The notes: generated by a model from the sequence alone, not told the origin. DNA of 43,417 nucleotides from Bacillus pumilus (GCA_001938995.1 MKZN01000022.1:1-43417), one strand, 5' to 3'; shown: positions 8,432-18,781, numbered from the stretch's first letter. A program made the numbers and translations.

Positions 8432-10099
8432 TTACACTTCCATAATGATCGGTAGGATCATTGGGCGGCGTCTTGTTTTTTCATAAAGGAATGGTGCAAG
8501 CGTGTCCGTAATTTCGTTCTTAATTTCGGACCATTGTGTTGTTTTACGTTCCATTACTTTTTCAAGGTGCTTTGAAATCAAATCCTGTGCATCATTGATT
8601 AAATCACCTGATTCTCTCATGTAGACAAACCCTCTTGAGATTAAGTCTGGACCTGCAGAAATTTTGAATTCTTTCATGTCCATGCTAACGACGACAATGA
8701 CAAGACCTTCCTCTGATAAAATGCGGCGGTCTCTTAATACGATGTTTCCGATATCACCAATACCGCTTCCATCAATATACACGTTGCCAGATGGAATTTT
8801 GCCAGCGACACTTGCTTCTTCGCCTTTAAGGGCAAGCACTTCACCGTTGTCCATGATGAAGCAGTTTTCCTCAGGGATACCACAATCATTCGCAAGTTTG
8901 ATATGCGTTTTTTGCATGCGGTATTCACCATGAATTGGCATGAAGAATTTCGGCTTCATTAGACGGAGCATGAGTTTTTGTTCTTCTTGTCCACCATGAC
9001 CAGATGTATGAATATTATTCAATGAGCCGTGAATGACCTCAGCGCCAGCACGGTACAGCTGGTTAATAGTACGACTCACGCTAATGTTGTTACCTGGGAT
9101 TGGTGAAGATGAGAAGACAACAGTGTCTCCAGGATTAATCGAAATTTGGCGGTGTGTACCGTTTGCGATGCGGGAAAGAGCAGCCATCGGTTCACCTTGA
9201 CTTCCAGTACAAAGAATAGTGACTTTGTTTGCTGGAAGACGATTGATTTCATTATGTTCAATGAACGTGTTTTTTGGACATTTAATATACCCAAGATCTT
9301 GTCCAATATCAATTGCAGATTCCATGCTGCGACCAAATACAGCCACTTTTCGGCCATTAGCGACAGCAGACTCAATCACTTGTTGAAGTCTGTGGATGTT
9401 TGAAGCAAATGTAGCAAAGATGATACGTCCGTCTACTTTTCTGAAAATATCATCAATACTTTCACCTACGCGTCTTTCAGACATCGTAAATTCTGGGATT
9501 TCACTGTTGGTACTGTCAGATAGAAGACAAAGGACGCCTTCTTTCCCGATCTCAGCCATTTTCGTTAAATTGGCAGGTTCGCCAACAGGGGTAAAGTCAA
9601 ACTTGAAATCACCTGTATGTACGATGTTACCAGGAGGTGTCTTCACTACGACGCCATAGGAATCTGGAATACTGTGTGTTGTTCTAAAGAAGGACACAGC
9701 TGTTTTTCTGAATTTAATGGTATCTTCCTCTTCAAAAGTGTGAAGTTTTGTCTGTCTTAATAGACCATGCTCTTCCAATTTGTTACGAAGTAGGCCGATT
9801 GCGAGTTTGCCTCCGTAAACTGGAATATTCACTTGCTTGAGAAGGTAAGGAATACCGCCGATGTGGTCTTCGTGTCCATGTGTAATGAAAAGACCTTTGA
9901 TTTTATCTTCGTTTTTAACTAAATACGTGTAGTCAGGGATGACGTAATCAATGCCAAGAAGCTCATCTTCAGGGAATTTAATTCCCGCATCAATTAATAT
10001 GATTTCATCTTGAAATTGAACGCCATACGTGTTTTTACCGATCTCGCCTAAACCGCCGAGCGCAAAAACTGCCGCCTGATCGTTTTTTACAAATTTCAT
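8432..10099 (-). CDS. rnjA: Ribonuclease J1
   Basis: Essential endo- and 5'-3' exoribonuclease of mRNA decay and 16S/scRNA maturation. The metallo-beta-lactamase core with inserted beta-CASP domain shows the zinc motif [10 protein letters not shown] (His74, His76, Asp78, His79), [18 protein letters not shown], the beta-CASP HSGHG-type HTSGHGGQ and MPIHGEYRM. The C-terminal dimer domain ends LPIIMEV. The 555 residues are the standard length from MKFVKNDQ. The upstream ATG at 10108 overlaps the rpoY stop (ATGA) and may couple translation, so an initiation at 10108 adding three residues cannot be excluded. It forms a unit with rpoY. SR1P, encoded at 19478, is reported to affect RNase J1 through GapA. 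Confidence 0.97.
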   Translation of the reverse strand: MKFVKNDQAAVFALGGLGEIGKNTYGVQFQDEIILIDAGIKFPEDELLGIDYVIPDYTYLVKNEDKIKGLFITHGHEDHIGGIPYLLKQVNIPVYGGKLAIGLLRNKLEEHGLLRQTKLHTFEEEDTIKFRKTAVSFFRTTHSIPDSYGVVVKTPPGNIVHTGDFKFDFTPVGEPANLTKMAEIGKEGVLCLLSDSTNSEIPEFTMSERRVGESIDDIFRKVDGRIIFATFASNIHRLQQVIESAVANGRKVAVFGRSMESAIDIGQDLGYIKCPKNTFIEHNEINRLPANKVTILCTGSQGEPMAALSRIANGTHRQISINPGDTVVFSSSPIPGNNISVSRTINQLYRAGAEVIHGSLNNIHTSGHGGQEEQKLMLRLMKPKFFMPIHGEYRMQKTHIKLANDCGIPEENCFIMDNGEVLALKGEEASVAGKIPSGNVYIDGSGIGDIGNIVLRDRRILSEEGLVIVVVSMDMKEFKISAGPDLISRGFVYMRESGDLINDAQDLISKHLEKVMERKTTQWSEIKNEITDTLAPFLYEKTRRRPMILPIIMEV

Positions 10100-10104
10100 T
10101 CCTC

Positions 10105-10314
10105 TCATAGCTCCAATACTTTAAAATTTTCACTTTCTCGTTCATAGTCTAAAAAAGCACCGTCTACAGGCTGAATGAATTCAATATTGTAGTTATGTTT
10201 TTTTAACTTATCGCGTACGTCTCTTTCAGAAACTGCTTCAACGTATAGTGAATCTGTGTGCTCTCTAATAGGTACCTCAGTAGTTGTTGCCTGAAAAAAT
10301 ACCTTATATATCAT
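10105..10314 (-). CDS. rpoY: RNA polymerase epsilon subunit RpoY
   Basis: Small accessory subunit of Firmicute RNA polymerase (formerly YkzG, DUF1447). The 69-residue product starts MIYKVFFQ and contains the family's [16 protein letters not shown] and a C-terminal [14 protein letters not shown]. The ATG has TTAAGGAGAG upstream. The TGA stop overlaps an ATG of rnjA, so RNA synthesis and decay factors are translated from one mRNA, the arrangement conserved across Bacillus. Confidence 0.95.
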   Translation of the reverse strand: MIYKVFFQATTTEVPIREHTDSLYVEAVSERDVRDKLKKHNYNIEFIQPVDGAFLDYERESENFKVLEL

Positions 10315-10397
10315 CCAAATCTCTCCTTAAATACCGTATGTTACACTCGCTTGTTCTATTATATTAAAAAAACGCGCATAAGAAAAGGCTCTGAGAA

Positions 10398-10433
10398 AAA
10401 AGGACCCTCAGCAAATGTGCGGAAGATCCTTTT
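10398..10433 (-). terminator. Terminator of the 23-codon peptide gene
   Basis: On the minus strand AAAAGGATC, an 18-base loop and GGTCCTTTT (one G-U pair) are followed by further T residues. It begins inside the last codons of the peptide gene and would separate it from rpoY-rnjA. Confidence 0.6.
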
Positions 10434-10503
10434 AAGCAATTGATTTTTTACGAAGCATGTCCTTCCATTGTCTCCGAATTTTCTTGCGTAGACGACGTAG
10501 CAT
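10432..10503 (-). CDS. Unannotated 23-aa cationic peptide
   Basis: A short gene missed by ORF length cut-offs. AAAGGAGATGATCCGCG gives an excellent ribosome site 8 bases before the ATG, and the frame reads MLRRLRKKIRRQWKDMLRKK followed by SIA and TAA. Eleven of 23 residues are Arg or Lys, with Leu, Ile and Trp spaced to make one amphipathic helix. A TATAAT-bearing promoter lies about 68 bases upstream and a terminator overlaps the stop, so it looks like a complete transcription unit. I do not recognise a family. It could bind RNA, membrane or ribosome. Its position just upstream of rpoY-rnjA is suggestive only. Confidence 0.65.
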   Translation of the reverse strand: MLRRLRKKIRRQWKDMLRKKSIA

Positions 10504-10570
10504 CGCGGATCATCTCCTTTCGTTATTAAGTGATATTAGATAAAATGTGCCGATCTCTCTGTATACTTGT

Positions 10571-10598
10571 ATTATATGATGATTCCACCGAATGTTAC
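10571..10598 (-). promoter_or_regulatory. SigA-type promoter for the 23-codon peptide gene
   Basis: Minus strand GTAACA, a 16-base spacer and a perfect TATAAT at 10576-10571. Predicted start near 10564, about 60 bases before the peptide ATG. Confidence 0.6.
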
Positions 10599-10709
10599 AT
10601 GGATATATGTGGGAAGTAGGCAATTTAAAGGGAAGTGGTTTCGCTAGCGGGTAACTTTCTGTATGATGAAAGGGAGAGGGTATACATCATAAGAGACAGG
10701 AGACGAGAT

Positions 10710-11489
10710 ATGAATAAAAAAGTCATCTTCTTTGATATCGACGGTACTTTATATGATCATGATAAAAAAATACCTGAATCAACGAAGCAAGCAGTTCGTT
10801 TATTAAAAGAGAAGGGGCATCATCTATTCATTGCATCTGGCCGTTCACCTTTTCTCATTCAACCCATTTTAGAAGAATTAGCACTTGATTCATTTATTGC
10901 CTATAACGGCCAATATGTGATGTATGAAGGAAAAGTGATCTATGAAAATTGCCTCAAACAAGAGCTCATAGAGCAAATATACGAGACAGCGGATCACCAT
11001 GATCACCCGCTTGTGTTTATGGGGGAGGAAACGATGAAGGCGTCAGTGCCGAACCATCCGTTTATCCATGAAGGCATCGGAACCTTGAAAACAGAGCATC
11101 CCGAGCATGATTTGGCTTTCTTTAAAGAAAACAATATCTATCAGATGCTTTTATTCTGCAAGGCTGAAGAGGAGACGAAATATCAGGCGTTCCACGAAGA
11201 AATTGACCTTGTGAGATGGCACGAGCTCTCAACCGATGTATTACCAAAAGGCGGCTCAAAAGCCGAGGGAATCAAACGCGTCATTGAAAGACTTCCTTAC
11301 GACAAAAAGGACACAGTTGCCTTTGGGGACGGACTAAACGATAGAGAAATGATAACGTTTGTTGGAACTGGGGTTGCCATGGGGAATGCGGTAGATGAAC
11401 TGAAAGCATTAGCTGATTTTGTGACAAAGCCAGTTGATGAAGATGGAATTTTACATGCAGTGACCGAATTAGGACTGATTGAAGCATGA
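10710..11489 (+). CDS. ykrA: HAD-family phosphatase YkrA (Cof-type)
   Basis: Haloacid-dehalogenase-type hydrolase of the Cof/IIB subfamily, which dephosphorylate sugar phosphates, FMN or related metabolites; substrate here unknown. Motif I is FFDIDGTLYDH (nucleophile Asp and acid Asp), motif II the Ser/Thr of IASGRSPF, motif III the Lys in GGSKAEGIKRV, motif IV AFGDGLNDREMI. The cap domain lies between motifs II and III. ATG 10710 has AGGAGACGAGAT before it and gives a 259-residue protein. The open frame extends 25 codons further up without a ribosome site. It converges on def across a shared terminator. Confidence 0.9.
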   Translation: MNKKVIFFDIDGTLYDHDKKIPESTKQAVRLLKEKGHHLFIASGRSPFLIQPILEELALDSFIAYNGQYVMYEGKVIYENCLKQELIEQIYETADHHDHPLVFMGEETMKASVPNHPFIHEGIGTLKTEHPEHDLAFFKENNIYQMLLFCKAEEETKYQAFHEEIDLVRWHELSTDVLPKGGSKAEGIKRVIERLPYDKKDTVAFGDGLNDREMITFVGTGVAMGNAVDELKALADFVTKPVDEDGILHAVTELGLIEA

Positions 11490-11496
11490 AAAAAGA

Positions 11497-11523
11497 AGAC
11501 CCGCGCCTAGCAGGGTCTTTTTC
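11497..11523. terminator. Shared terminator between ykrA and def
   Basis: AGACCC and GGGTCT, with more pairing possible inside the loop, are flanked by A-rich sequence on the left and TTTTT on the right, so they can stop transcripts from both sides. Confidence 0.8.
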
Positions 11524-11525
11524 GT

Positions 11526-12083
11526 TTATGATCGACCGATAGCAACCGCATTGTCTGGCTCAGCAAAAGGTTGATCCTTCTGAATATGATCGTAAAACAT
11601 GATGCCATTTAAGTGATCAATTTCATGCTGAAAAACGATGGCAGGAAATCCTTTTAAGCGGATATCAATATCTTCACCTTCAAGGGTTGTTGCTTTCACT
11701 CTAATTTTTTCATAACGTGGAACAAATCCCGGTTTGGCGTCGTCGACAGATAAGCACCCTTCTCCAACTGCTAAATAAGCCCTTTTGACGGAATGGCTCA
11801 CAATACGAGGATTAAATAAGGCATAACTGTGTACATGTCCGTCTTCATCTTCACAGTGAACGGCAATCATACGTTTACTGATATTGATTTGCGGAGCTGC
11901 CAAACCAACGCCAGGTCTGAGCTTATATGTTTCAGCAATGTCTTCGTCTTGGCTGTTTTTGACGAATTCGATCATGTCAGCCAATTGCTTCTTTTCTTCT
12001 TCTGTCGGCGGGAGTTGTACCGCTTCAGCTGTTTGTCTTAAGACGGGATGCCCGTCTCGTACGATATCATCCATAGTAATCAC
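11526..12083 (-). CDS. def: Peptide deformylase (DefB/YkrB type)
   Basis: Removes the formyl group from the N-terminal methionine of new proteins. All three motifs are intact: GVGLAAPQI (motif 1), EGCLS (motif 2, metal-binding Cys) and QHEIDHLNG (motif 3, two metal His and catalytic Glu). The 185-residue length and the insert before motif 1 mark the Gram-positive type 2 enzyme. Start is GTG at 12083 with GGAGTG 7 bases upstream, reading [13 protein letters not shown]; an in-frame ATG three codons on is an alternative. The paralogue def next to fmt is not in this window, so this is the ykrB locus. Confidence 0.95.
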   Translation of the reverse strand: MITMDDIVRDGHPVLRQTAEAVQLPPTEEEKKQLADMIEFVKNSQDEDIAETYKLRPGVGLAAPQINISKRMIAVHCEDEDGHVHSYALFNPRIVSHSVKRAYLAVGEGCLSVDDAKPGFVPRYEKIRVKATTLEGEDIDIRLKGFPAIVFQHEIDHLNGIMFYDHIQKDQPFAEPDNAVAIGRS

Positions 12084-12156
12084 AAATCTTCACTCCTAAA
12101 TCCTTTGTATGTAAAGTATATAAAATGAAGTACAACATATGCAATGAAATAAAGAA

Positions 12157-12178
12157 GACCGGTCGTAAGAGACCGGTC
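12157..12178 (-). terminator. Terminator of the YjcZ-like gene
   Basis: Two copies of the self-complementary GACCGGTC are separated by 6 bases. On the minus strand the stem is followed by TTCTTTATTTC. Confidence 0.7.
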
Positions 12179-12195
12179 AGAGGCTTATACAGCCA

Positions 12196-12390
12196 TTAGC
12201 AGCAACCGCCGCCGCCTAAAAATGCTGCGCCTACAATGATCAATAGGATGAAAAGGACGACGATTAAAGCGAATGTACGTCCGCCACCGTATCCGTAACC
12301 ACCACCATAACTTGGATAGCAACAGCCGCCACCGTATCCGTAACCACCACCATATCCACCATACATACTTCCATGACTATAATTAGACAT
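12196..12390 (-). CDS. YjcZ-family sporulation membrane peptide
   Basis: A 64-residue protein with a Gly/Tyr/Cys-rich N-terminal half (repeats of GGGYGYGGG around CCYPSYG) and a C-terminal hydrophobic helix ([19 protein letters not shown]) ending GGGGCC. The helix and the Cys/Gly tail are typical of the tiny YjcZ/TIGR01732 family of Bacillus sporulation proteins, likely coat or forespore membrane components. ATG 12390 has AAAGGAGGTCAAAAGA upstream. A SigK-like promoter lies about 65 bases further up and a terminator follows the stop. I know of no equivalent at this place in B. subtilis 168, so it is a lineage addition between def and ykyA (from memory). Confidence 0.85.
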   Translation of the reverse strand: MSNYSHGSMYGGYGGGYGYGGGCCYPSYGGGYGYGGGRTFALIVVLFILLIIVGAAFLGGGGCC

Positions 12391-12451
12391 TCTTTTGACC
12401 TCCTTTGGAAATACACTCGGCCTCTCAGAAGTAAAGGCGAAGCGTGTAATA

Positions 12452-12478
12452 TAAACTATGTATGAATACACTATTTGT
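12452..12478 (-). promoter_or_regulatory. Possible SigK promoter of the YjcZ-like gene
   Basis: Minus strand ACA, 15 bases, then CATAGTTTA. This fits the mother-cell SigK pattern (ACA, 15-16 bases, CATAnnnTA). Biologically consistent with a sporulation-family product. Confidence 0.45.
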
Positions 12479-12599
12479 ATAGTCATGAGCCTATTGCATG
12501 AAAAAAATCTTCTTCAGCATCATCCGCCTACTCTCTTTCCTTGTCACAAAAGACGATAGAAATTATAGTGGTATGTGAGATGTAAAGGGGGACTATGGA

Positions 12600-13268
12600 G
12601 TGAAACAGGTGAAAAAAAGCAGAAGGGCATGTGCTGCTTTGGCGGGGATATGTATCCTTGTTCTTACCGGCTGCGGAGGGCAGAGTCCGCTCAATGACAT
12701 GCAAGATGCCATGACAAAAATGAGTGAAAAAGAAGCTACATTTGAAAAAGAACAAGATACACTGCAAAAGTACGAAAAAAAAGAGCAGCAGTTGTATACA
12801 AAGATGATGCAAACAACAAAGGATCACACAAAAACGGTTTCCAGACTATCTGATCAAGCGTTAGCATCAGCACATAAGCGCAAAGAACATTTGAAAACAG
12901 AAAAAGCCAGCATGGATCAATCGAAACTAGAATTACAAGCGTTAAAGAAATCTGCCGAACGTATTCAAGATCAGGCATTAAAAGAAAAAGCAGATCAAAC
13001 GGTGGCATCCATTGAAAAAAGATACGCAACTTATGATCAGTTATACATTGAATATGAAAAGGCTCTGAAACATGACAAGCAGTTGTACCAATCTTTAAAA
13101 AAGAAAGACTTAGGGTACAGGGAGCTAAAATCAAAGCTGAAGTCAGTGAACCGTACTTATAGTAAAGTGAGAAAAGAAAGCAAAAAGTTCAATCGCTATA
13201 CAGAGCAATTAAATGAGCATAAAGCAGCTTTATTCAAAGCGACAGACAATGAATCGAAAAAGGGCTGA
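12600..13268 (+). CDS. ykyA: Cell-wall-associated lipoprotein YkyA
   Basis: A 222-residue predicted lipoprotein. The signal peptide has basic residues KKSRR, a hydrophobic stretch and lipobox LTGC with lipidated Cys25. The mature part is almost entirely charged helix (Lys, Glu, Gln-rich), predicted to form coiled coils, as in the YkyA family of putative cell-wall-binding lipoproteins. Start GTG 12600 is 8 bases after AAAGGGGG; GTG 12609 is possible. It lies directly before pdhA, as in B. subtilis, but a terminator at its stop makes it a separate unit. Molecular role unknown. Confidence 0.88.
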   Translation: MKQVKKSRRACAALAGICILVLTGCGGQSPLNDMQDAMTKMSEKEATFEKEQDTLQKYEKKEQQLYTKMMQTTKDHTKTVSRLSDQALASAHKRKEHLKTEKASMDQSKLELQALKKSAERIQDQALKEKADQTVASIEKRYATYDQLYIEYEKALKHDKQLYQSLKKKDLGYRELKSKLKSVNRTYSKVRKESKKFNRYTEQLNEHKAALFKATDNESKKG

Positions 13269-13285
13269 AAACAGCTCTTTTTTTA
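13261..13285 (+). terminator. Terminator of ykyA
   Basis: AGGGCTG and CAGCTCT pair (one G-U) over a 4-base loop, followed by TTTTTTT. The stem overlaps the ykyA stop codon. Confidence 0.85.
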
Positions 13286-13315
13286 TTTTTCGACAAAAAC
13301 AAACATTTGCTATTG

Positions 13316-13349
13316 TAGTACAGTTTTGTAATCTATACTAGTACAGTTT
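13316..13349 (+). repeat. Direct repeat upstream of the pdhA promoter
   Basis: TAGTACAGTTT occurs twice, at 13316-13326 and 13339-13349, 23 bases apart (about two helical turns). Such phased repeats often bind a dimeric or cooperative regulator. They lie about 85-115 bases upstream of the predicted pdhA -35. Confidence 0.5.
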
Positions 13350-13419
13350 AGATTCTTTGATAAACAGATTGATACAGCTCCCTATAAAAAGTAAAGCGAA
13401 TTCATTTATTTAAATAAAG

Positions 13420-13460
13420 CCGTCAAATCAATTGACGGACTATTTTTCTTGTTGTAAACT
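13420..13460 (+). promoter_or_regulatory. Promoter of pdhABCD with overlapping inverted repeat
   Basis: TTGACG (13432-13437), 17 bases, then TAAACT (13455-13460): a good -35 with a moderate -10. The -35 is one arm of a perfect inverted repeat, CCGTCAA / TTGACGG, so a bound repressor would block polymerase. A start near 13467 gives a leader of about 209 bases. The rest of the 390-base gap holds the upstream direct repeat and one small leader ORF. Confidence 0.55.
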
Positions 13461-13587
13461 AAAACTTGTTAACAGAAGTTGTATTAGTTTTTTGTGAACT
13501 ATCGTTAATACAGTTAGAAGACTCAAAAGACAGCGGGCATCGAATGTTTCGACAACGTTGATAGTGGCTATGATATACAGGAGTCAT

Positions 13588-13644
13588 ATGAGTATTTTGG
13601 GTTATCCTATATCTGTATGTATAAATGGATTCACGACAAATTGA
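13588..13644 (+). CDS. Possible leader peptide of pdhA
   Basis: An 18-codon frame (MSILGYPISVCINGFTTN) inside the untranslated leader of pdhA. CAGGAG stands 4 bases before the ATG, which is close but usable. The stop is 32 bases before pdhA. No homologue known to me. It may be chance, or an upstream ORF tuning pdh expression. Confidence 0.3.
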   Translation: MSILGYPISVCINGFTTN

Positions 13645-13651
13645 CTGTTAA

Positions 13652-14791
<1,140 letters not shown>

Positions 14792-14794
14792 GCC

Positions 14795-15772
14795 ATGGCG
14801 CAAATGACAATGATTCAAGCGATCACTGATGCGTTACGCACAGAACTGAAAAATGACGAAAACGTTCTCGTTTTCGGAGAAGACGTTGGTTTAAACGGCG
14901 GCGTATTCCGTGCGACTGAAGGATTGCAAAAAGAGTTTGGTGAGGATCGTGTATTCGATACTCCACTTGCTGAATCTGGTATTGGCGGTCTTGCAATTGG
15001 CCTTGGACTACAAGAATTCCGCCCAGTAATGGAAATTCAATTCTTCGGATTCGTTTACGAAGTATTAGATTCTGTTTCTGGACAAATGGCTCGTATGCGT
15101 TACCGTTCTGGCGGACGCTGGCATTCTCCAGTGACAATCCGTTCACCATTCGGTGGAGGAGTTCATACACCTGAGCTTCACGCTGATAGCTTAGAAGGTC
15201 TTGTAGCACAGCAACCGGGTATCAAGGTTGTCATTCCTTCAACACCTTACGATGCAAAAGGATTGCTAATCTCTGCAATTCGCGACAACGATCCAGTTGT
15301 CTTCCTTGAGCATATGAAACTTTACCGCTCTTTCCGTCAGGAAGTTCCTGAAGAAGAGTACACAATTGAACTTGGTAAAGCTGATGTGAAACGTGAAGGT
15401 ACGGACCTTTCAATCATCACTTATGGTGCAATGGTTCACGAATCACTTAAAGCAGCTGAAGAACTTGAAAAAGAAGGCATTTCTGCTGAAGTTATCGACC
15501 TTCGTACAGTAAGCCCGATTGATATTGAAACAATCATCGCTTCTGTTGAAAAAACAGGACGTGCGATCGTTGTTCAAGAAGCACAAAAACAAGCTGGTAT
15601 TGCTGCAAACGTAGTAGCTGAAATCAATGACAGAGCAATCCTTAGCCTGGAAGCACCAGTACTTCGTGTAACTGCACCTGATACTGTCTTTGCTTTCTCT
15701 CAAGCTGAAAGTGTATGGCTTCCAAACCATAAAGACGTGCTTGAAACAGCTAAGAAAGTTCTTGAATTTTAA
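14795..15772 (+). CDS. pdhB: Pyruvate dehydrogenase E1 beta
   Basis: Beta subunit of E1; with PdhA it forms the alpha2-beta2 active sites. The 325-residue transketolase-like protein has the N-terminal pyrimidine-binding domain ([18 protein letters not shown], with catalytic Glu) and the C-terminal transketolase domain ([15 protein letters not shown]). ATG 14795 follows GAAGGAGTCG and lies 3 bases after the pdhA stop, indicating coupled translation. A strong hairpin separates it from pdhC. Confidence 0.97.
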   Translation: MAQMTMIQAITDALRTELKNDENVLVFGEDVGLNGGVFRATEGLQKEFGEDRVFDTPLAESGIGGLAIGLGLQEFRPVMEIQFFGFVYEVLDSVSGQMARMRYRSGGRWHSPVTIRSPFGGGVHTPELHADSLEGLVAQQPGIKVVIPSTPYDAKGLLISAIRDNDPVVFLEHMKLYRSFRQEVPEEEYTIELGKADVKREGTDLSIITYGAMVHESLKAAEELEKEGISAEVIDLRTVSPIDIETIIASVEKTGRAIVVQEAQKQAGIAANVVAEINDRAILSLEAPVLRVTAPDTVFAFSQAESVWLPNHKDVLETAKKVLEF

Positions 15773-15783
15773 TTAAATGACAG

Positions 15784-15814
15784 AAGGGGAAAAGAATTTA
15801 TTTCTCTTCCCCTT
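15784..15814 (+). other. Intercistronic hairpin between pdhB and pdhC
   Basis: AAGGGGAA and TTCCCCTT form an 8-base stem that extends to 13 pairs with one mismatch. No T run follows (TATCAATT), so it is not a classic terminator. It could stabilise the pdhAB part of the mRNA or block exonucleases and so set the E1:E2 ratio. Confidence 0.65.
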
Positions 15815-15883
15815 TATCAATTACAACATGATCGTGTAATCAATACACAACAAGGATTCAACAAAATCTAGGAGGCGAAAACA

Positions 15884-17218
15884 GTGGCATTTGAATTTAA
15901 ACTTCCGGACATCGGAGAAGGTATCCACGAAGGTGAGATCGTTAAGTGGTTTGTAAAACCAAACGATGAAATAAATGAAGATGATGTTTTAGCAGAGGTA
16001 CAAAACGATAAAGCAGTTGTAGAAATTCCTTCACCTGTTAAAGGAAAAGTATTAGAATTAAAAGTTGAAGAGGGAACAGTTGCAACTGTAGGACAAACAA
16101 TTATTACGTTTGACGCACCTGGTTATGAAAATCTTCAATTTAAAGGCAGCGAAGAAGAAGGCGAAGCAAAAACGGAAGCTCAAGTACAAGCTACTGCTGA
16201 ATCTGGTCAAGAGCCAGAGAAGAAAGAAGTTGCACAAGATGCAGCAGCAGCAACTGGTGCAGGCGCACAAGAGCAAGTAGATGCTGATCCAAACAAACGC
16301 GTAATCGCGATGCCATCTGTACGTAAATATGCACGTGAAAAAGGCGTTGAAATTTACAAAGTTGCAGGTACTGGTAAAAATGGCCGTGTCTTAAAAGAAG
16401 ATATCGACAGCTTCGTTAATGGTGGTTCTGTCGCTCAAGAGGCAGCACCTCAAGCAGCTGAAAGTGCGAAAGAAGCAGCGCCAAAAGCGGCAGCAGCGCA
16501 AGTTCTAGAAGGAGACTTCCCAGAAACACGCGAGAAAATGAGCGGAATGCGCAAAGCAATCGCGAAAGCAATGGTGAACTCTAAGCATACAGCTCCTCAC
16601 GTAACATTAATGGATGAAGTTGATGTAACAAACCTTGTTGCACATCGTAAACAATTCAAACAAGTTGCAGCTGATCAAGGAATCAAGTTAACTTACTTGC
16701 CTTACGTTGTAAAAGCTCTAACTTCTGCTTTGAAAAAGTACCCAGTACTGAACACTTCTATTGATGATAAAACAGACGAAGTGGTTCAAAAGCATTACTA
16801 CAACATCGGAATTGCAGCTGACACTGAAAAAGGCTTACTTGTTCCAGTTGTGAAAAATGCAGATCGCAAAGCGATTTTTGAAGTATCTAACGAAATCAAT
16901 GAGCTTGCAACTAAAGCACGTGATGGTAAATTGGCTCCAGCTGAAATGAAAGGTGCATCTTGCACTATCACGAATATCGGTTCTGCTGGCGGACAATGGT
17001 TTACACCAGTCATTAATCATCCAGAAGTAGCGATCCTAGGTATTGGCCGAATCGCTGAAAAAGCGATTGTACGTGATGGCGAAATCGTTGCAGCTCCAGT
17101 CTTAGCTCTTTCCCTAAGCTTTGACCACCGTATGATTGATGGAGCTACTGCGCAAAATGCCCTTAACCACATCAAGCGTTTACTGAATGATCCACAATTA
17201 ATTTTAATGGAGGCGTAA
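15884..17218 (+). CDS. pdhC: Dihydrolipoamide acetyltransferase E2
   Basis: Core of the pyruvate dehydrogenase complex; transfers acetyl from lipoamide to CoA. Domains: one lipoyl domain (residues 1-80, lipoylated Lys43 in [10 protein letters not shown]), an Ala/Glu/Pro-rich linker, a peripheral-subunit-binding domain (about 140-175, [15 protein letters not shown]), a second Ala-rich linker, and the catalytic domain (about 210-444) with active-site [10 protein letters not shown]. The 444-residue length is normal for one lipoyl domain. Start is GTG 15884 after AGGAGGCGAAAACA. The 111-base gap before it contains the hairpin noted separately and could hold an internal promoter. Confidence 0.97.
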   Translation: MAFEFKLPDIGEGIHEGEIVKWFVKPNDEINEDDVLAEVQNDKAVVEIPSPVKGKVLELKVEEGTVATVGQTIITFDAPGYENLQFKGSEEEGEAKTEAQVQATAESGQEPEKKEVAQDAAAATGAGAQEQVDADPNKRVIAMPSVRKYAREKGVEIYKVAGTGKNGRVLKEDIDSFVNGGSVAQEAAPQAAESAKEAAPKAAAAQVLEGDFPETREKMSGMRKAIAKAMVNSKHTAPHVTLMDEVDVTNLVAHRKQFKQVAADQGIKLTYLPYVVKALTSALKKYPVLNTSIDDKTDEVVQKHYYNIGIAADTEKGLLVPVVKNADRKAIFEVSNEINELATKARDGKLAPAEMKGASCTITNIGSAGGQWFTPVINHPEVAILGIGRIAEKAIVRDGEIVAAPVLALSLSFDHRMIDGATAQNALNHIKRLLNDPQLILMEA

Positions 17219-17222
17219 TGTC

Positions 17223-18632
17223 ATGGTAGTAGGAGATTTCCCAATCGAAACAGATACTCTTGTCATCGGTGCAGGTCCTGGTGGATATGTAGCTGCGATT
17301 CGTGCTGCACAACTTGGGCAAAAAGTAACAATCGTTGAAAAAGGGACGCTTGGCGGCGTATGTCTAAATGTCGGCTGTATCCCTTCAAAAGCATTAATTA
17401 ATGCTGGTCATCGTTTTGAAAATGCAAAGCATTCTGAAGACATGGGAATCAAAGCTGAAAACGTAACAGTTGACTTTACAAAAGTTCAAGAGTGGAAAGC
17501 TTCTGTTGTCAACAAATTAACAGGTGGAGTTCAAGGTCTTCTTAAAGGAAATAAAGTAGACATCGTAAAAGGTGAAGCTTATTTCGTAGACAGCAACTCT
17601 GTACGTGTAATGGATGAAAATTCAGCACAAACTTACACTTTCAAAAATGCAATCCTTGCAACTGGATCTCGTCCAATTGAATTGCCTGCATTTAAATACA
17701 CTGATCGCGTCATCAACTCAACTGGTGCTTTAGCTCTTAAAGAAGTACCTAAAAAGTTAGTTGTCATCGGTGGAGGATACATCGGTACTGAGCTTGGAAC
17801 AGCTTATGCGAACTTTGGAACAGAAGTTGTTATCCTTGAAGGCGGAGCTGAAATCCTTCCAGGTTTTGAAAAGCAAATGAGCTCTTTAGTAAAACGTAAC
17901 CTGAAGAAAAAAGGCGTTGAAATTCATACAGGCGCTCTTGCAAAAGGCGTGAATGAAACAGCTGATGGTGTAACTGTTACATTCGAAGTAAAAGGCGAAG
18001 AAAAAACAGTTGACGCTGACTATGTTCTTGTAACAGTAGGTCGTCGTCCAAACACAGATGAGCTTGGTCTTGAGCAAGCAGGTGTTGAACTAACTGACCG
18101 CGGAGTTGTCAAAACTGACAAACAATGCCGTACAAACGTATCTAACATCTTTGCAATCGGTGATATCGTTGAAGGCCCACCACTTGCACACAAAGCTTCA
18201 TATGAAGGTAAAATTGCAGCTGAAGCAATCGCTGGAGAGCCAGCTGAAATTGATTACCTTGGTATTCCGGCTGTTGTATTCTCTGAGCCAGAACTTGCAA
18301 CTGTTGGATATACTGAAGCGGAAGCAAAAGAAGAAGGAATCGACATCGTTGCAGCGAAGTTCCCATTCGCAGCAAACGGACGTGCACTTTCTCTTGACGC
18401 AACTGATGGCTTCATGAAAATGATCACTCGTAAAGAAGATGGTCTAGTTATTGGTGCACAAATTGCAGGTGTTGGCGCTTCTGATATGATTTCAGAGCTT
18501 AGCCTTGCAATTGAAGCTGGAGTGACTGCTGAAGATATCGCTATGACGATTCACGCTCACCCAACTCTAGGCGAAATCACGATGGAAACGGCTGAAGTAG
18601 CAATTGGAAGCCCAATCCATATCGTAAAATAA
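17223..18632 (+). CDS. pdhD: Dihydrolipoamide dehydrogenase E3
   Basis: FAD flavoenzyme that reoxidises lipoamide with NAD+, shared by the 2-oxoacid dehydrogenase complexes. FAD motif GAGPGG (residues 16-21), redox disulfide Cys47-Cys52 in [18 protein letters not shown] motif [10 protein letters not shown], second FAD motif [12 protein letters not shown], and the C-terminal catalytic His in HAHPTLGE. Length 469. ATG 17223 lies 4 bases after the pdhC stop with GGAGG upstream. Last gene of the operon, followed by a strong terminator. Confidence 0.97.
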   Translation: MVVGDFPIETDTLVIGAGPGGYVAAIRAAQLGQKVTIVEKGTLGGVCLNVGCIPSKALINAGHRFENAKHSEDMGIKAENVTVDFTKVQEWKASVVNKLTGGVQGLLKGNKVDIVKGEAYFVDSNSVRVMDENSAQTYTFKNAILATGSRPIELPAFKYTDRVINSTGALALKEVPKKLVVIGGGYIGTELGTAYANFGTEVVILEGGAEILPGFEKQMSSLVKRNLKKKGVEIHTGALAKGVNETADGVTVTFEVKGEEKTVDADYVLVTVGRRPNTDELGLEQAGVELTDRGVVKTDKQCRTNVSNIFAIGDIVEGPPLAHKASYEGKIAAEAIAGEPAEIDYLGIPAVVFSEPELATVGYTEAEAKEEGIDIVAAKFPFAANGRALSLDATDGFMKMITRKEDGLVIGAQIAGVGASDMISELSLAIEAGVTAEDIAMTIHAHPTLGEITMETAEVAIGSPIHIVK

Positions 18633-18641
18633 TAAACACGT

Positions 18642-18670
18642 AAACCCCCTCATCACTTGAGGGGGTTTTT
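18642..18670 (+). terminator. Terminator of pdhABCD
   Basis: AAACCCCCTCA and TGAGGGGGTTT pair over 5 bases, followed by more T. Confidence 0.95.
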
Positions 18671-18718
18671 GATTTATCAGTAGTTCAATAGATGTTTAAA
18701 ATCAAATAGAGTGCATGA

Positions 18719-18752
18719 GAAAAACCCCTCATGAAGAGAAGGGCGTTTTCAT
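18719..18752 (-). terminator. Possible terminator of slp
   Basis: On the minus strand AACGCCCTT and GAGGGGTT pair imperfectly, with one bulged base, and are followed by TTTCTC. Confidence 0.45.
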
Positions 18753-18781
18753 ATGGATATATAAGTGCAAGGTAGTCATCA

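Noticed and set aside
12736..13134. 132-codon minus-strand frame opposite ykyA
   Set aside because: Antisense shadow of the Lys/Glu-rich ykyA codons; no ribosome site, unusual Cys/Phe composition, and ykyA has clear lipoprotein features.
13420..13450. CCGTCAA/TTGACGG plus T-rich stretch read as a terminator or attenuator
   Set aside because: The stem is short and its right arm coincides with a well-spaced -35/-10 pair; an operator in the promoter is simpler.
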